Part shown: in pieces, positions 40,725-50,392 of the stretch | Numbering within the stretch: the first letter of the stretch is position 1 | Layout: each line of letters begins with the position of its first letter | Source of the DNA: Eggerthellaceae bacterium UBA3686 | GTDB lineage: Bacteria > Actinomycetota > Coriobacteriia > Coriobacteriales > Eggerthellaceae | Length of the DNA stretch: 53,106 bases | Assembly (NCBI GenBank): GCA_002371495.1 | Contig: DFIX01000050.1 | Span: forward strand, 9,032-62,137 | Reading direction: 5' to 3' | Notes under the pieces: model-generated | Seen by the model: the letters and a program-made list of their open reading frames with translations, nothing else | Database searches by the model: none | Told to the model about the DNA's origin: nothing | Translations under genes and position numbers: made by a program

Positions 40725-41498
40725 ATGAAGACAACAGGTGCGACACTGGATTTCACCGGGGCAGGCGTCGTCTACGACGATGGCGCTGAGCTCTTGCGCG
40801 CTCTTCGCGACCTGACGGTAAGCATTTGCGCGGGCGAATCGATTGCGCTGATCGGGCCGTCAGGGTGCGGCAAGTCCACGATATTGCGCTTGGCTTCGGG
40901 GCTGCTTGCGCCCACCGAGGGGAGCGTTCTCGTGAACGGCGAACCCGTAGGGCGCCCGCGCCGCGAAACTGCTCTCATTCCGCAGGACTTGGGCCTGCTT
41001 CCCTGGAAAACCGTGCTGCGCAATGCGGCGCTCGGCTTGCAGATCCGCAGGGTTCCCAAGGCCGAGGCCGATGCTCGTGCTGGCGCGGCGCTTGCGCAAG
41101 TGGGGCTTGCCGGGTTCGAGCGGTCGTTTCCGAAGGAGCTTTCGGGCGGAATGCGCCAACGCTTGGCTCTGGCACGCGCGCTGGCGATGGATGCCGACCT
41201 GCTGCTCATGGACGAGCCGCTTTCGGCGGTCGATGCCCTTCTTCGCGAATCGTTGCAGGACTTATTGCTGAACTTGTGGAAAGAACGCGGCCATACGCAG
41301 TTGCTCGTCACCCATTCGATCGAAGAGGCGGTGTTCCTGGGAACCCGCATCCTCGTTTTCAGCCCGCGTCCCGCAACCCTTGTGGCCGATATCGCCAATC
41401 CGGGCGCAGGCTCGAGCGGATGGCGCGACTCTGTCGAGTTCGCGCGCCTGTGCAACGAGGTCCGCAACGCGCTGTCGGGTCAGGGGGCCTCATCGTGA
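40725..41498 (+). CDS. ABC transporter ATP-binding protein, nitrate/sulfonate/thiamine-precursor type
   Basis: The 257-residue ATPase belongs to the SsuB/TauB/ThiZ-like group: IGPSGCGKSTILRLASGLL near 41, PQDLGLLPWKTV (Q-loop) near 88, LSGGMRQRLALARAL near 139, LLLMDEPLSAVD near 159 and VTHSIEEAVFLGTRI. Its stop overlaps the GTG of the permease gene. The substrate cannot be told: the binding protein that would define it is not in the window. Confidence 0.9.
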   Translation: MKTTGATLDFTGAGVVYDDGAELLRALRDLTVSICAGESIALIGPSGCGKSTILRLASGLLAPTEGSVLVNGEPVGRPRRETALIPQDLGLLPWKTVLRNAALGLQIRRVPKAEADARAGAALAQVGLAGFERSFPKELSGGMRQRLALARALAMDADLLLMDEPLSAVDALLRESLQDLLLNLWKERGHTQLLVTHSIEEAVFLGTRILVFSPRPATLVADIANPGAGSSGWRDSVEFARLCNEVRNALSGQGASS

Positions 41499-42238
41499 AA
41501 AGGGACTTCCTGCGCAAAATAGGCGGTTACGTCTTTGCCGTGGTGTTCATCGTTGCCGGGTGGTGGCTCACGGCGATCGTCCTGAACTCGCCGGCGCTGC
41601 CGACGCCTGCCGAGACTATTCGGGTCTTGGCTGGCAACGTCGACGTGCTCGTTCCGTACTTCTGGACGAGCGCCTACCGCGTGGTCGTCTCGTTGCTCGT
41701 GGGCACGCTGCTCGCGGTGCCCATCGCGCAGGTCTGCGCCCATTCGCGCACGCTCGATGCGCTCTTCGCGCCCGTGCTGTATTTGCTCTACCCGATTCCC
41801 AAGGTCGTGCTTCTGCCCATTCTGCTCGTGCTCCTCGGCTTGGCGGACGCTCCCAAGATCGTGCTCATATCGCTGACCGTGTTCTTCCAGGTGCTCGTCG
41901 CCGTGCGCGATGCCGTGCGCGCGGTGCCCGAGAGCGCCGAGCTGGCCGTGCGGGCGCTCGGGGGGTCGGCGTGGGACGAGTACCGCCACGTGGCCCTTCC
42001 CTCGACGCTTCCCGCCGTGTTCACTTCGCTGCGTATCGGCGTGGGAACCGCCATCGCGGTGCTGTTCATCGCCGAGGCCATGGCAGGGTCGACCGGCCTG
42101 GGCTATTTCATCATGCAATCGTGGTCGATGGTCAACTACCCGCGCATGTTCGCGGGCATCATAGCCATGGCGCTGCTCGGAGTCGTCCTGTACGCCGTCT
42201 TCGACCTGCTGGAGCGCAGCCTTGCCCGTTGGCGCTAG
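41495..42238 (+). CDS. ABC transporter permease, SsuC/TauC-like
   Basis: The 247-residue permease has six membrane segments and the BPD-transport EAA loop AVRALGGSAWDEYRHVALPSTLPAVFTSL near 150-178. It starts at GTG 41495, overlapping the ATPase stop by four bases. The YPIPKVVLLPILLVLLGL segment is typical of sulfonate/nitrate/taurine importers. Two of the three expected components are present. Confidence 0.9.
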   Translation: MKRDFLRKIGGYVFAVVFIVAGWWLTAIVLNSPALPTPAETIRVLAGNVDVLVPYFWTSAYRVVVSLLVGTLLAVPIAQVCAHSRTLDALFAPVLYLLYPIPKVVLLPILLVLLGLADAPKIVLISLTVFFQVLVAVRDAVRAVPESAELAVRALGGSAWDEYRHVALPSTLPAVFTSLRIGVGTAIAVLFIAEAMAGSTGLGYFIMQSWSMVNYPRMFAGIIAMALLGVVLYAVFDLLERSLARWR

Positions 42239-42263
42239 GAAGACGCGTTTTTATTTGCCGGGA

Positions 42264-42364
42264 AATGAGTCGGAGAACCGTCCTTGCGACTCATTCCAGG
42301 AACATGACCCCAAATGGGACACCCATGCGGGGAATGAGTCGCAAGGACAGTTCTCCGACTCATT
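42264..42364. repeat. AATGAGTCGGAGAAC-type palindrome, 32-bp arms
   Basis: The arms 42264-42295 and 42333-42364 match at 31 of 32 positions. Each arm itself starts with AATGAGTCG and ends with CGACTCATT, so it can fold as two small or one large hairpin. The same AATGAGTCGG-AGAAC sequence forms the hairpin at 45498-45530. Confidence 0.85.
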
Positions 42365-42452
42365 CGGGCCGTCTGCGCAATAAAGACGCATCTCGCTTGG
42401 CATTCGGCTGCCGGGCATAGACCAAATGGCCGTTTAGGCCGATAATGGGCGT

Positions 42453-42986
42453 ATGGCATTAATTGGCGTGATATCCGATACCCATGGCCGCCTCGATTCG
42501 GGGGCGTATAACGCTTTGGCCGACTGCGACCACATCATCCATGCAGGCGACATCTGCGGTCCGCCCATCATCCGCGAGCTGCAGACGCTCGCGCCCGTCA
42601 CGGCGGTGTTGGGAAACAACGACTTCAACGAGTACGGGCCCGACGTCGGCCGCTTTGGCCGCGTGACCATCGAAGGCGTGCGGTTTCTCGTGGCGCATTA
42701 CCCAAGCGATGTGCGCATATCGTCGTTCGGGTCGGGTGCGGTTTCGGCGGGCGATCCCATCCCCGATATCTGCGTGCACGGGCACACGCACATTCCGCGG
42801 CTCGAGTACGGCAAGGATGCCCGTCCGGCGAGTTACGTGCTCAACCCCGGGTCGGCCACGCTCCCGCGTGGTGGCTTCCCGCGCTCGGTCGCCAAGATTC
42901 GCATCGTGAACACCTTGGTGCGCGGCATCTGGATCCAATCGTTTTCCGACGAAATCCTCATGAGCGTCGGCGACCTCGTCGGCTAG
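42453..42986 (+). CDS. YfcE/MJ0936-type metallophosphodiesterase
   Basis: The 177-residue protein shows the full calcineurin-like set: GVISDTHGRLD, IIHAGDICG, VLGNNDF, VAHYP and HGHTHIPR. This is the YfcE/MJ0936 group of small phosphodiesterases. The natural substrate is unknown. Its stop codon lies inside the palindrome at 42982-43024, shared with the convergent gene. Confidence 0.9.
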   Translation: MALIGVISDTHGRLDSGAYNALADCDHIIHAGDICGPPIIRELQTLAPVTAVLGNNDFNEYGPDVGRFGRVTIEGVRFLVAHYPSDVRISSFGSGAVSAGDPIPDICVHGHTHIPRLEYGKDARPASYVLNPGSATLPRGGFPRSVAKIRIVNTLVRGIWIQSFSDEILMSVGDLVG

Positions 42987-43024
42987 CAACCATTTGGGGG
43001 CAGTCCCCAAATGGTTGCTAGCCG
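42982..43024. terminator. Perfect 43-bp palindrome spanning two convergent stop codons
   Basis: GGCTAGCAACCATTTGGGG, then GCAGT, then the exact complement. The TAG at 42984-42986 ends the phosphodiesterase gene and its mirror image at 43020-43022 ends the minus-strand gene. It surely acts as a bidirectional terminator, but it also forms the last codons of both genes. Confidence 0.85.
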
Positions 43025-43503
43025 AGGGTCTTGAACAGGGACCAGGCCTTCTGCTTTCCGTCATCGGATTGCACGAGTTGCGACAGATCGCGAAACAGAA
43101 CGCTCGGGCGGCCGAAGAGGCGCGCTGCGCTGTCGGGACGAATGGCGCAGCGATACGCGGAGCCCAGAACGTCGGATGCTTGCTGGTCGGTTGCAATCAC
43201 TCGCAGGGGGTCAAGTCCCTCGACGACCAGAAACAGAGACTGGGCGTCGAGCGGGATGTCTCCGCCTTCTATCGAGGGGTCGAGGGGCGCAAGCGAAACA
43301 TAGGCACAGCAGCCTTCGCTGAATCCGAGGGCCGCGAGCGACTTGTCGACGGCGTTGCGGGCCGCCGCGCTTGGTGCTTGGTTATAAACGACGAGTGCCA
43401 GAAGGTCGCCCTCGGAACCGCCGGCTTCGATGTAATCTCCGAACAGCTCGGGGATTTCCGCCGCTCCCGCTTCAAATATGTTACTCCGCGACAATTCCGT
43501 CAC
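43018..43503 (-). CDS. Hypothetical protein
   Basis: The 161-residue soluble protein is not recognised. It has a helical N-terminus, alternating hydrophobic strands (LLALVVYN, SLFLVVEGLDPLRVIATD) and a C-terminal block FGRPSVLFRDLSQLVQSDD then KQKAWSLFKTL. Its stop codon is inside the palindrome shared with the convergent phosphodiesterase gene. It is divergent from the nikR group. Confidence 0.7.
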   Translation of the reverse strand: MTELSRSNIFEAGAAEIPELFGDYIEAGGSEGDLLALVVYNQAPSAAARNAVDKSLAALGFSEGCCAYVSLAPLDPSIEGGDIPLDAQSLFLVVEGLDPLRVIATDQQASDVLGSAYRCAIRPDSAARLFGRPSVLFRDLSQLVQSDDGKQKAWSLFKTLG

Positions 43504-43678
43504 ACTTCCCTTGCGTTTGTCATTTTATTCTCGTATAACGGCATCATACCAATGAAGAGCAACCGGGCATACGCGCTCGAGGCAAGATGGCGCAATCGCA
43601 AAACTGTTGCGCGCGGACTCGCCGCAAGGCATGCTTGTCGGCCGGTTGCACCAATGGGAAAGGGAATGGAGATACACC

Positions 43679-43933
43679 ATGTGCTCTAACGGAATCAATA
43701 CCGGGCAATTCGAGCAGATGCTCACGCAAATCGACGATCACATCGCCCTCGAGAGGCGCTGGACCCATCGTCTGGCACATCAGGCGGGCGACGCCGGCTT
43801 TACCACGGTCGACGACAAGCTGCATTCGGTGCAGGAGCTGCTCGACGAGGCGCGCGCATTGCTCGCCGATGCCAAAGACGCCTTGGAAGATGATGCGGCC
43901 AACGCGCCGGGCGTCACGGTGAGCTTGGTCTAG
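43679..43933 (+). CDS. Small protein upstream of nikR
   Basis: The 84-residue product is mainly helical and acidic: FEQMLTQIDDHIALERRWTHRLAHQAGD and DDKLHSVQELLDEARALLADAKDALEDDA. Several His residues (HIALERRWTHRLAH) could bind a metal. GGAG is 7 bases before the ATG at 43679; longer forms have no site. It ends 8 bases before nikR, so the two are cotranscribed. A nickel-related role is possible from context only. Confidence 0.7.
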   Translation: MCSNGINTGQFEQMLTQIDDHIALERRWTHRLAHQAGDAGFTTVDDKLHSVQELLDEARALLADAKDALEDDAANAPGVTVSLV

Positions 43934-43941
43934 GCGGGAGC

Positions 43942-44382
43942 ATGGCACACGAACACAGCGAAGGCGACCAGCTCGTTCGGTTCTCGGTCGCGATGCCCGA
44001 GGGACTTCTCATGCGCTTCGATGAGTTGGTCGCTCGCCGCGGCGTGGCGAAAAACCGAAGCGAAGTGGTGCGCGACCTGGTGCGCGACGCGCTCGTACAG
44101 AATCAATGCGAGATCGTGGGCACCGAGGTCATGGGTACGTTGACCATCGTCTTCAACCATCATGCGTCTGACGTGCAAGAGACCCTGCACGATATTCAGC
44201 ATGCTCATCTGGGGCTCATCGTGTCTTCGACCCACGTGCATCTTGACGAGGATAATTGCCTCGAAGTCATCATCTTGCGCGGAGAGGCGACCGACGTGCG
44301 CGCCGTATCGGATCGCATTATAGGCACGAAGGGCGTGAAGCATGGTGGCCTAGTCATAACGACCATCGACCAGATGGCGTAA
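43942..44382 (+). CDS. nikR: Nickel-responsive regulator NikR
   Basis: The 146-residue protein has an N-terminal ribbon-helix-helix (LVRFSVAMPEGLLMRFDELV) and a C-terminal ACT-like nickel domain. The nickel ligands align with those known in Escherichia coli NikR: His87, His98, His100 and Cys106 (E. coli 76, 87, 89, 95), seen in DIQHAHL and STHVHLDEDNC. It represses nickel uptake genes when nickel is plentiful. It lies 72 bp upstream of hypE, linking it to hydrogenase maturation. Confidence 0.95.
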   Translation: MAHEHSEGDQLVRFSVAMPEGLLMRFDELVARRGVAKNRSEVVRDLVRDALVQNQCEIVGTEVMGTLTIVFNHHASDVQETLHDIQHAHLGLIVSSTHVHLDEDNCLEVIILRGEATDVRAVSDRIIGTKGVKHGGLVITTIDQMA

Positions 44383-44454
44383 CGGCCCCTTTTCGCATGT
44401 TCGCCCAATTTCGGCAGGCATGCGCCGCGTGACAAAACAGTTGGAGCAGAATTC

Positions 44455-45477
44455 ATGGATGATAAGGTTCTATTAGGCCACGGTAGCGGTGGCACGATGA
44501 TGAAGCGCATCATCGAAGAGGTGTTCTTCGACGCGTATGCCGGCGACGAGCTGCGTCGGGGCGATGATGCGGCGGTACTGCCGGCGCCCGAGCCGGGCGA
44601 GCGGCTGGCTTTCTCGACCGACAGCTTCGTGGTCTCGCCGCATTTCTTCCCAGGGGGCGATATCGGGCGGCTTGCCATTTGCGGTACGGTAAACGACATC
44701 GCCACAAGCGGGGCGCGCCCGTTGTATTTGAGCTGCGGTTTTATCCTTGAAGAAGGATATCCTATGGACGACCTGCGCCGCATATGCGCCAGCATGGCCG
44801 AAGCTGCACGCGAGGCGGGCGTGGCGCTGGTCACGGGTGACACGAAAGTCGTCAACCGCGGTCACGGGGACGGCGTCTTCATCAACACGAGCGGCGTGGG
44901 GGCCATTCCCGCGGGTGTGGACCTGGGAGGCGCCAAGTGCCGGCCGGGCGATGCGGTGCTTGTGAGCGGGACTCTTGGGGACCATGGCATAACGATTATG
45001 AGCTGCCGCGAGTCGCTGTCGTTCACGGCGCAGGTGCAATCGGATGCCGCCCCGCTTAACGGCCTCATTGCAGACGTGCTGAAAGCGGCGCCCGAAGTGC
45101 GCTGCTTCCGGGACCCGACGCGGGGTGGTTTGGCGTCGACCTTAAACGAGCTCGCCGAGCAGTCCCTGACTTCCATCGAGGTCGAGGAGGAGTCCATCCC
45201 GGTGCGCGACTCGGTGCGCGGCGCCTGCGACATGCTGGGCTACGATCCGCTGCAAGTTGCCAACGAAGGCAAGATGGTTTGCGTCGTCGCAGCCGACCAG
45301 GCGCAAGTTGCGCTCGAGGCCATGCGAGCGAACCGTTATGGTGCAGACGCCGCAATCATCGGGTCCGTTTGCGAAGCGAGTCCCGAGCGCGGGCCTGCCG
45401 TGTTCGTGCGCAACGCGTTCGGCGGGCGCCGCGTGCTCGACATGCTCGTCGGCGAGCAGCTGCCCCGCATCTGCTAG
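44455..45477 (+). CDS. hypE: Hydrogenase maturation protein HypE
   Basis: The 340-residue protein belongs to the PurM-like HypE family, which dehydrates a carbamoyl group on its C-terminal Cys to make the cyanide ligand of [NiFe] hydrogenases. It has LLGHGSGGTMMKRIIEEVF at the start, DDAAVLP and ATP-site blocks (TDSFVVSPHFFPGGDIGRLAICGTVND), FRDPTRGGLASTLNELA, and ends with the obligatory PRIC, Cys340. No other hyp gene or hydrogenase gene is in the window. Confidence 0.95.
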   Translation: MDDKVLLGHGSGGTMMKRIIEEVFFDAYAGDELRRGDDAAVLPAPEPGERLAFSTDSFVVSPHFFPGGDIGRLAICGTVNDIATSGARPLYLSCGFILEEGYPMDDLRRICASMAEAAREAGVALVTGDTKVVNRGHGDGVFINTSGVGAIPAGVDLGGAKCRPGDAVLVSGTLGDHGITIMSCRESLSFTAQVQSDAAPLNGLIADVLKAAPEVRCFRDPTRGGLASTLNELAEQSLTSIEVEEESIPVRDSVRGACDMLGYDPLQVANEGKMVCVVAADQAQVALEAMRANRYGADAAIIGSVCEASPERGPAVFVRNAFGGRRVLDMLVGEQLPRIC

Positions 45478-45497
45478 GGAATGATCGAAGAGTACCG

Positions 45498-45530
45498 AAT
45501 GAGTCGGGAGAACAGTTCTCCCGACTCATT
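45498..45530. terminator. AATGAGTCGGGAGAAC hairpin after hypE
   Basis: Perfect 16-base arms around a single A (45498-45513 and 45515-45530). It lies 20 bases after the hypE stop and is of the same family as the palindrome at 42264-42364. Confidence 0.8.
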
Positions 45531-45647
45531 ATTTATGGTTGCTTGGTGATGCTGGCCTGTAGAAGCTGCGAAACGCACAGCGGCGTTTCAGGAAGTCTTC
45601 AGCTCGTTGTGTAGCATGGGGTAAGCAGAAAAAGGATTGGAGCTGAA

Positions 45648-46844
45648 ATGACCGAACCAGAGAACGAGAAAACCGAAGTCCCAGGGCGCGTCGCCGAGAA
45701 CGAGGCGCCTGATTTGGCAGTTGAGGATGCCGCTGCCGAGGACGTTGCGGCTAAGGCGGAGGCGGCCGAAGCCGAAGAGGCGGCAGGCGAGGCCGTGGAT
45801 GCCGCCGAGGAGCCGCAGGCTGATGAGGCAAAGGCCACGCAGGCCGATGCTGCTGCAGGGCAGGCAGACGTAACGGAAGCGCCGCAGGCCAATGCGGTCG
45901 CCGAAGAGCCCGCTGCGCGCGATGGCGCGATTGAGCCCAAGCAAAAGACAGGCATCGGCGATTTGGTGGCCATCGGCATTTTGTCGCTGATCATGGTGGT
46001 TCTGCTGTGCCTTCCTTCGTTTCTGGGGGGCTCGTCGTCGACGTCGCAAGGCGGCTACGACCTTTCGGGGGGCACGGCCGCGACAGTAAACGGGGTCGAG
46101 ATCGGTGAAAACGACGTGACGCGCGTGATCATGCAGGTTCGCAATTCCCCGGAGCTGGCTTCGGACGAGGACTGGGGCAAGTGGATGGCATCGGCTGGTT
46201 ACACGACCGAATCGCTGCGCCAGGATGTTGCCAACAACCTTATTTCGCGCGAGCTTTTGAGCCAAGCAGCCGCGGAGTACGGTATTGAGGCGTCCGACGA
46301 AGAAGTCGATGCCGAGATGGGCAAGATTGCCGAATCCGTCGGAGGCGAGCAGCGCTTGACCGAGCTTTTGAGCCAAGATGGCATCACGCTCGACGAATAC
46401 CGCCAATCTATCGTGCTCTCGGTGAAACAGCGTGCGCTTGCGGACAAGGTCGTTACGGCAGCCGAACCGATTGACGATCAGATGCTGCTTGAGTACTTGA
46501 AGATGTTCTACCCCGACGAAGTTGGCCAGGACGTTAAATCGCTCGATGGAATCGACGAGGAAAAAGTCGACTCTGTGCGCACGATGCTCGAACAATCGCA
46601 GAACGAACAGGCTTTCTCCGAATGGATGAACGAGTATGCCGGCAAAGCCGACATTCAGATCAATCCTATGCCCGAGAACCTGCCCTATTACGTCGATGTT
46701 ACGAAATACCAGGGTGCGGCCAACGATATGGACGAATTGGCGGCTGGCGACTACGACGAGGTCGGTGACGTAGAGAGCCCGGAAGAAGGCGATGACGTCG
46801 TCGAGGTGGTCGCTGATGACGAGCAGGCCAAGGGCGAGAAATAG
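45648..46844 (+). CDS. Membrane-anchored SurA-N-like chaperone protein without a PPIase domain
   Basis: The 398-residue protein has an acidic Ala/Glu-rich cytoplasmic N-terminus (1-100), one membrane segment (LVAIGILSLIMVVLLCLPSFL, about 106-126) and an outside part beginning AATVNGVEIGENDVTRVIMQVR, the start typical of SurA_N/PrsA-type proteins. Helices follow up to about 345, then an acidic tail (EEGDDVVEVVADDE). No parvulin PPIase block is seen. It probably binds unfolded secreted proteins. The gene stands alone. Confidence 0.8.
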   Translation: MTEPENEKTEVPGRVAENEAPDLAVEDAAAEDVAAKAEAAEAEEAAGEAVDAAEEPQADEAKATQADAAAGQADVTEAPQANAVAEEPAARDGAIEPKQKTGIGDLVAIGILSLIMVVLLCLPSFLGGSSSTSQGGYDLSGGTAATVNGVEIGENDVTRVIMQVRNSPELASDEDWGKWMASAGYTTESLRQDVANNLISRELLSQAAAEYGIEASDEEVDAEMGKIAESVGGEQRLTELLSQDGITLDEYRQSIVLSVKQRALADKVVTAAEPIDDQMLLEYLKMFYPDEVGQDVKSLDGIDEEKVDSVRTMLEQSQNEQAFSEWMNEYAGKADIQINPMPENLPYYVDVTKYQGAANDMDELAAGDYDEVGDVESPEEGDDVVEVVADDEQAKGEK

Positions 46845-46880
46845 TCCCAGCGTAGAGGCCGAAACCAGCGAATTTGGTCA

Positions 46881-46915
46881 GGGTGTGCCGTAGTTAGCCT
46901 CGGCGCACCCTTTTT
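46881..46915 (+). terminator. Terminator after the SurA-N-like gene
   Basis: GGGTGTGCCG and CGGCGCACCC pair with one G-T, followed by TTTTT. Confidence 0.85.
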
Positions 46916-47025
46916 CTTGCCGTAACCGAAAAACGCAATAAATCCCTTGCAATCGTTCGAAGTAATGGTATCTTGCCGCTCAGAGAGATTGCGGGGATTG
47001 CTACTGTATATAGAAAGGGGTCAAC

Positions 47026-47214
47026 ATGGCTCATCCTGTTATCGACGCTGACGAGTGCATTGGTTGCGGCATTTGCGTGGACGCGTGTCCGCAAGAGGTT
47101 CTGGAAGTTCCCGGTGGCGTCGCTGAGGTCGCAAACGAGGATGCTTGCATCGCGTGCGGCGAGTGCGTAGAAGAATGCCCCATGGGTGCTATTACCGAAA
47201 TCGTCGAAGACTAG
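47026..47214 (+). CDS. 2[4Fe-4S] ferredoxin
   Basis: The 62-residue protein carries two four-cysteine motifs, CIGCGICVDACP at 11-22 and CIACGECVEECP at 42-53, each completing the other's cluster as in clostridial-type ferredoxins. It carries electrons in anaerobic metabolism. AAAGGGG is 8 bases before the ATG. A terminator follows directly. Confidence 0.95.
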   Translation: MAHPVIDADECIGCGICVDACPQEVLEVPGGVAEVANEDACIACGECVEECPMGAITEIVED

Positions 47215-47241
47215 CGCTTCGTTTCATAAGATTTTTGCAGG

Positions 47242-47267
47242 AGGTCGGCTGTTGCGCCGGCCTTTTT
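47242..47267 (+). terminator. Terminator after the ferredoxin gene
   Basis: AGGTCGGC and GCCGGCCT arms with one G-T pair, then TTTTT. A second hairpin, GGGCTCCAA/TTGGAGCCC with an inner stem, lies at 47295-47327. Confidence 0.75.
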
Positions 47268-47344
47268 GCGTTGTGGCTTCTGATCGCGATAAAAGGGCTC
47301 CAAGGGGGATACTCCTCTTTGGAGCCCTCTCGGGTTGTTGTTGC

Positions 47345-47568
47345 GGAATTATTGCCCGTCGCTTTCGGGTCGGCACCTCCACCGCCATCTCCGCGACTTC
47401 GAGGGCTGCTCGCCGTGGAGGCCGCGGCGGGAGCGAGGACTGTCTGAGCCCGCGAAGCGGGCGAGTTCCGCAGCTGCCGCGCTCGAAGCGGCGAGCGGTT
47501 AGCACGCGCCGGAGCGGGGGCGGCGGATGCGCCGAGCCGAAGGCGCCAATGCCGAATTGTAACGGGAT
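47345..47568. repeat. Composite palindrome element C1 with conserved GAGGACTGTCTGAGC core
   Basis: The core at about 47428-47476 (GGGAGCGAGGACTGTCTGAG, then a CCCGC/GCGGG hairpin, then GCGAGTTCCGCAGCTGC) recurs at 51883-51935 in reverse and at 52115-52165. Outer sequences (ATTGCCCGTCG...GCGCCAATGCCGAATT) still pair but with many mismatches, so this seems the oldest copy. It fills most of the 47215-47692 gap before dnaK. Confidence 0.65.
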
Positions 47569-47589
47569 TATGACGTGCGAATCATAAAA

Positions 47590-47619
47590 CTTGACATTGA
47601 AAGACTAAGATTTTATAGT
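47590..47619 (+). promoter_or_regulatory. dnaK promoter with HAIR-like operator
   Basis: TTGACA (47591-47596) and TATAGT (47614-47619) are 17 bases apart, a near-ideal vegetative promoter. Overlapping the -35, CTTGA-x10-CTAAG at 47590-47609 is an imperfect match to the HAIR operator (CTTGAGT-N7-ACTCAAG) bound by HspR, which is encoded in this cluster. A CGTATAAA box at 47645 could be a second promoter. Confidence 0.65.
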
Positions 47620-47692
47620 TGCAGACAACGCAAGAGAAAGTATGCGTATAAACGAAGGTAAAAACATTCGAAAGGAATGAGAGGTAAGCAAA

Positions 47693-49624
<1,932 letters not shown>

Positions 49625-49626
49625 CG

Positions 49627-50337
49627 ATGACTAAGCGCAAAGACGAAGGGTCCGAGGACGAGGTCTTCCAGATTCCCATCGAAGACGGGGACGCCGACGA
49701 GCCCGAGGTCCAGCCCGAAGCCGAGGCCGAAGCTGAGGTCGAAGCCGAACTCGATGAAGATGTCGACGAGGTGACGGAGGCGGATGCTCCCGATGACGGC
49801 GACATCGTGGCCGAGGCCGAGGCGGTCATCGACGAGGCAGCCGAGGCGATCGACGAGCTCGAGAAGCTTCGCAAAGACGCCCAAGAATGGCAGGACCGCT
49901 ACCTCAGGTTGCATGCCGAGTGGGATACGTACCGCCGCCGCACGACCGAGCAGCGCGCCGAAGAGAAACAGCGCGCGACCGAGAAGCTGATGGAGAACCT
50001 GCTTCCGGTGCTCGACGATTTCGAGCGCACGGTCAGCTATGCGACCGAGAACGGTGAGGCGGGTTTGCTCGACGGTGTGAAGGCCGTGCAAACCAAGCTG
50101 GTCGACGCGCTGACCAAGGGCGGCTTGCAGATCATCGATCCTGCAGGCGAACCCTACGACGCCCTCGAGGCGCAAGCGGTGGCCACGGTGCCCGACGACG
50201 AGGCTTTCGACGAGACGGTCAAGGACGTCTACCAGAAAGGCTACAAGATGGGCAAGAAGGTCCTCCGGGCCGCGATGGTAACGGTCACCACAGGCGGGCC
50301 CAAGCGGCCGAAGGAAGAGCCTGAGGAAGAAGAGTAG
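49627..50337 (+). CDS. grpE: Nucleotide exchange factor GrpE
   Basis: The 236-residue protein has a long acidic, partly repetitive N-terminus (Glu/Asp/Ala-rich, residues 1-75), a coiled-coil (about 76-130, with EWQDRYLRLHAEWDTYRRR) and the beta domain with the family motif near GLQIIDPAGEPYDALEAQAV and VYQKGYKMGKKVLRAAMV. It releases ADP from DnaK. A hairpin without T-run follows at 50345. Confidence 0.95.
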   Translation: MTKRKDEGSEDEVFQIPIEDGDADEPEVQPEAEAEAEVEAELDEDVDEVTEADAPDDGDIVAEAEAVIDEAAEAIDELEKLRKDAQEWQDRYLRLHAEWDTYRRRTTEQRAEEKQRATEKLMENLLPVLDDFERTVSYATENGEAGLLDGVKAVQTKLVDALTKGGLQIIDPAGEPYDALEAQAVATVPDDEAFDETVKDVYQKGYKMGKKVLRAAMVTVTTGGPKRPKEEPEEEE

Positions 50338-50344
50338 CAAGAAC

Positions 50345-50366
50345 GGGGCGGGCTTTAGCTCGCCCC
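50345..50366 (+). other. Hairpin between grpE and dnaJ
   Basis: GGGGCGGGC and GCTCGCCCC pair around TTTA with one mismatch. Without a T-run it may be an mRNA-processing or partial-termination signal lowering dnaJ relative to dnaK and grpE. Confidence 0.4.
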
Positions 50367-50392
50367 TGTTATAAGAAGGAAGGTGGTGCGGC

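Noticed and set aside
43523..43556. Possible NikR operator (GTAT...ATAC) upstream of the nikR group
   Set aside because: The known GTATGA-N16-TCATAC spacing is not met.
47200..47600. Open frames of 93-133 codons in the gap before dnaK
   Set aside because: They cross the composite palindrome and its GC-rich hairpins, with no ribosome-binding site or homology visible.
47500..47692. CIRCE element before dnaK
   Set aside because: No TTAGCACTC-N9-GAGTGCTAA-like sequence is present, and no hrcA is in the cluster; HspR control is more likely.
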